Source: Micromonospora noduli
GTDB lineage: Bacteria; Actinomycetota; Actinomycetes; Mycobacteriales; Micromonosporaceae
DNA: 64,000 nt
Assembly (NCBI RefSeq): GCF_003264365.1
Contig: NZ_PYAK01000007.1
Span: forward strand, 1 to 64,000
Reading direction: 5' to 3'
Shown: piece after piece, positions 61,624 through 64,000 of the stretch
Position numbering within the stretch: the first letter of the stretch is position 1
Layout of the letters: the number at the start of each line of letters is the position of its first letter
Translations under genes and position numbers: made by a program
Notes under the pieces: model-generated
Seen by the model: only the letters and a program-made list of their open reading frames with translations
The model's database searches: none
What the model was told of the DNA's origin: nothing

Positions 61624-62058
61624 ATGAGGACTCTTCGGCTCGCCGTCCCCGCGCTGGCCGTCTGCGTGGCGCTGAGCGCCTGCGGCGGCCAGGGTGTCGG
61701 GGGCGGCACACCCACCCCGACACCGACGGGAGCGCAGCCGGTGACCAGCCAGCCCACGCCCGACCCGACGCCCTCGCCAGAGACCGGCACCCGGTCCGTG
61801 CCGCCTGGCCTGAAGACTCCGAAACCGGGCGGCCCGAGCACGCCGCCGGGCGTCGGGGCCACCACCCTGAGCGGCACCGTGCAGGGCGGTGTGGAGCCCG
61901 GCTGCGTACTGCTCGACGGTTACCTGCTGCTCGGCGGCCCGCGTGAGGTGCTGACGCCGGGCGCCCGGGTCGAGGTCACCGGTCGGGTGGAGCCCGGCAT
62001 GATGACCACCTGCCAGCAGGGCACCCCGTTCGTCGTGACCGCCGCCCACCGATCCTGA
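61624..62058 (+). CDS. Putative lipoprotein
   Basis: A 144-residue protein: signal MRTLRLAVPALAVCVALSACGG with lipobox LSAC, a Thr/Pro-rich linker (GGTPTPTPTGAQPVTSQPTPDPTPSPETGT), and a 70-residue small beta domain (TTLSGTVQGGVEPGCVLLDGYLLLGGPREVLTPGARVEVTGRVEPGMMTTCQQGTPFVVTAAHRS) with two Cys. No named family recognised. It follows ispH by 41 bp. Confidence 0.7.
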   Translation: MRTLRLAVPALAVCVALSACGGQGVGGGTPTPTPTGAQPVTSQPTPDPTPSPETGTRSVPPGLKTPKPGGPSTPPGVGATTLSGTVQGGVEPGCVLLDGYLLLGGPREVLTPGARVEVTGRVEPGMMTTCQQGTPFVVTAAHRS

Positions 62059-62078
62059 CCACTCACCCCTGACACGCG

Positions 62079-62110
62079 GGAGCCCGCCCCCGAACGTGGG
62101 GACGGGCTCC
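62079..62110. terminator. Hairpin terminator between convergent genes
   Basis: GGAGCCCG-C-CCCC (62079-62091) pairs with GGGG-A-CGGGCTCC (62098-62110) around GAACGT; 12 paired bases with one C/A mismatch. Confidence 0.75.
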
Positions 62111-62129
62111 TGCTGGTGTTACGAGTGGA

Positions 62130-64000
62130 TCAGTTCACGGCACCGATGGACACGTTGCCGCGACCCACGATTGCACCCTCGCTGGTGACGATCGCCAGTT
62201 CACCGGAGAGTTGACGCCCGTCGGCCGGAACGGCCACCGCGGTCACCGTGCCGGTGATGGTGGCCGACTCGCCGTGCATCAGCGGCACCGCGACGGCTGG
62301 AGCGGTGATCGTGCCCAGCGACGCTGACGCGAACGCGTCGTAGTAGTCGTAGGCGGTGCTGGTCCCCGGCCCGTCAACCCCGTACGGCTCCACCACGACG
62401 CGGTAGGTGCCAGCGGGCGGGTTGGTCAGCGTGACCGCCTCCTCCGAGTCGCCGTCCGCGGCCCGGCCGACCTCGGTGGTACCCCGGTAGACGAACAGGT
62501 CCAGGTCGGCTCCCGCGTTGGCGGGGTTGCCGATCCGGGCGGTGAACGTCGACGTACCCGCCGGGATCTCGACGGTCCACTCCTGGTTGGGACCGCCCTC
62601 GGTGATGGTCGGACGCTCGGTCCGCACACCGGTCAGCGCGCCACTGCGGCCGCTGATCGAGACCGGACCGAAGGCGTTGGTGACCTTCCAGCTCACCGGG
62701 GTCGGCTCGCCGGCCTCGACACTGGGCAGCTCGACCAGCGCCGGCTCGACCGTCAGGCCCTGCACCCGCGCCTGGAGCTTGAACGGGTTGTTCAGCGCCG
62801 GGGACGTCCGCCGCGACTCCACCTCGATCTCCCAGACCCCGGGCAGCGGGTTCTGGTAGTCACGCTCCTGCGGCTTGCAGACGTTGACGTCGGAGAAGTT
62901 GGTGTAGCAGACGGTGCTGGTGGTGGCCTCCACCGGCACACCCAACGGGTTGATCGCGATGAACCGGGTCTGCGAACTGGTGGCGATCCCGGAGAGGTTC
63001 ACCTGGAGGGCCTTGGCACCCTCCGGCACCGTGACGAAGTACGACGTGAAGCCGTTGCGGTCGACCGAGCCCTCATTGGTGTACGAGAAGTTGGGCTTCT
63101 TCACGTCGTTCGAGGCCACCACCACTGTGGACACCTCGAAGTCGACGACGTTGGTGGCCGGGTCGTCGATCCGCACGATCGCGCCGTGCGCACCCTCGGT
63201 GGCCGGCTTGGCGGTGACGCTGATGGTGACGGCCTTGTTGAGCGGCAACGCGACGGTCTTCGGTGCCTTGAAGGTGCCGTCGTTGCCCTGGAGCGTGATG
63301 TTGTGCTTGATGGTGCCGGCCGGGCCGCTGGTGCGGGTGAGCTTGACCGGGTACGTCTTGCTCTGGCCGACCTTGTGGCCACCCTCGGACGAGGTGCAAC
63401 GGTTGTAGACGCCGGTGCCCCGACCCGGGTTTGGTACGAACTTCACACCGTTCCAGATGGTCAGCTGCTCCGCGAGGGGGCTGCAGACCGGCGCGTCGGA
63501 GACGTACGACCGGGTTTCGACGCCCTGGCGCAGCAGCTGCCAGGCGCCCGGAACGTTGACCATGCCGTAGCCCTGCGCGTACGTCGGCACGTCCGCGATC
63601 GGCTTGGCGGAGGTGAACAGCGCCCGCCGCAGTGCCGCCGGGCTGACGCCCCGGTCGGTGGCCTTGGCGGCCGACAGCAGCAACGCGCTGGCGCCGGCGG
63701 TCTGCGGAGACGCCATCGAGGTGCCGTTCAGCATCGCGTAGCCCGGGGGCAGCGCGTATCCGGCCTCGGGGACCGGGGCGCCGAGCTGCCAGGTCGGTGC
63801 GGTGGAGATGGCCGAGCCGGGGGCGGCGATGTTCGGCTTGAAGCCGCCGTCCTCGCGTGGGCCACGGGAGGAGAAGTTGAACAGTGCGTTCTTCTTCTTG
63901 ACGACCGAGCCGTAGTTGGCCAGCCAGGTGTCCTTGCTGATGTTGGCGGCAACGCTGATCACGTTGCTGGCCACCGACGGGTCGCCGATGGTGTTGAGAC
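62130..64000 (-). CDS. Secreted S8 subtilisin-like protease, C-terminal part (5' end outside window)
   Basis: At least 620 residues with no start in the window; the frame continues past position 64000 (LNTIGDPSVASNVISVAAN). The catalytic Ser lies in GYAMLNGTSMASPQTAGASALLLSAAK; the Asp and His must be upstream. After the catalytic domain come several beta-rich modules: KTYPVKLTRTSGPAGTIKHNITLQGND, PNFSYTNEGSVDRNGFTSYFVTVPEGAKAL, AGTSTFTARIGNPANAGADLDLFVYRGTTEV (pre-peptidase PPC-like). It is probably an extracellular peptidase. Confidence 0.85.
   Translation of the reverse strand, partial: LNTIGDPSVASNVISVAANISKDTWLANYGSVVKKKNALFNFSSRGPREDGGFKPNIAAPGSAISTAPTWQLGAPVPEAGYALPPGYAMLNGTSMASPQTAGASALLLSAAKATDRGVSPAALRRALFTSAKPIADVPTYAQGYGMVNVPGAWQLLRQGVETRSYVSDAPVCSPLAEQLTIWNGVKFVPNPGRGTGVYNRCTSSEGGHKVGQSKTYPVKLTRTSGPAGTIKHNITLQGNDGTFKAPKTVALPLNKAVTISVTAKPATEGAHGAIVRIDDPATNVVDFEVSTVVVASNDVKKPNFSYTNEGSVDRNGFTSYFVTVPEGAKALQVNLSGIATSSQTRFIAINPLGVPVEATTSTVCYTNFSDVNVCKPQERDYQNPLPGVWEIEVESRRTSPALNNPFKLQARVQGLTVEPALVELPSVEAGEPTPVSWKVTNAFGPVSISGRSGALTGVRTERPTITEGGPNQEWTVEIPAGTSTFTARIGNPANAGADLDLFVYRGTTEVGRAADGDSEEAVTLTNPPAGTYRVVVEPYGVDGPGTSTAYDYYDAFASASLGTITAPAVAVPLMHGESATITGTVTAVAVPADGRQLSGELAIVTSEGAIVGRGNVSIGAVN

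Overview
The window is high-GC actinobacterial chromosome (GC-rich third codon positions, many GTG starts, dense genes with 4-bp stop/start overlaps). Gene content (GuaB1, LpdA-type quinone dehydrogenase, acyl-CoA carboxylase alpha/beta/epsilon with BirA, GlpX as fructose bisphosphatase, GTP-type PEPCK, SigE-family sigma factor, LppX/LprAFG lipoprotein, mycosin and WXG-like proteins, PIN-PhoH) fits the Micromonosporaceae, most likely Micromonospora or a close relative. The genus is an inference from protein families and style. I saw no rRNA, tRNA, CRISPR array, transposase, integrase or phage gene. It looks like core chromosome with a few small accessory insertions.

Layout. 0-7.9 kb: lipoprotein end, MBL hydrolase, coiled-coil protein, SCO6745-like protein, double GNAT, gamma-glutamylcyclotransferase, LpdA, DUF998 protein, a HigBA-type toxin-antitoxin pair and a DedA protein. 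7.9-9.7 kb: a threonyl-tRNA synthetase-like gene without TGS and editing domains, preceded by an 18-codon leader ORF with three consecutive Thr codons and a hairpin over them. 9.7-15.1 kb: MarR plus heterodimeric ABC exporter operon, then a divergent DoxX/TetR pair with two operators. 15.1-15.5 kb: seven 35/36-bp tandem repeats, a long palindrome and a G-run. 15.5-24.4 kb: guaB1, lysE/lysG, accA, a PadR-controlled drrAB-like exporter, O-methyltransferase, maf. 24.7-27.6 kb: three-gene type VII secretion-like islet. 27.7-38.4 kb: accE, Ser/Thr kinase, GH25 lysozyme, Uma2, M50 protease, ketopantoate reductase-like, sigma factor with membrane partner, accB/birA, PH-domain protein. 38.4-46.7 kb: MaoC, two GtrA proteins, pckG, geranylgeranyl-reductase-like protein, cis-prenyltransferase, otsB. 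46.7-55 kb: XRE regulator, small conserved genes, a PhoAT/PhoH2-like pair, transglycosylase, rhomboid, ferredoxin reductase, Asp-box membrane protein. 55-64 kb: DMT transporter, glpX, DUF4245, LprAFG lipoprotein, xseAB, ispH, lipoprotein, and a secreted subtilase running off the end.

Functional links: accA, accE, accB and birA together encode an acyl-CoA carboxylase and its biotin ligase but are scattered over 18 kb. pckG and glpX supply two gluconeogenic steps. ispH and the cis-prenyltransferase belong to isoprenoid synthesis, with a reductase that may saturate prenyl chains. Three genes (pckG, the GH25 lysozyme, the transglycosylase) have CRP-like sites upstream, suggesting shared cAMP-Crp control of gluconeogenesis and wall turnover.

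Regulatory architecture: more than twenty starts have a TANNNT -10 hexamer 6-8 nt upstream (leaderless transcription). Several regulators have readable operators beside them (HigBA, MarR, TetR, PadR, and a GTCACG array near an XRE regulator). A set of long perfect palindromes, most ending in TGATC/GATCA, lies in intergenic gaps of every orientation.
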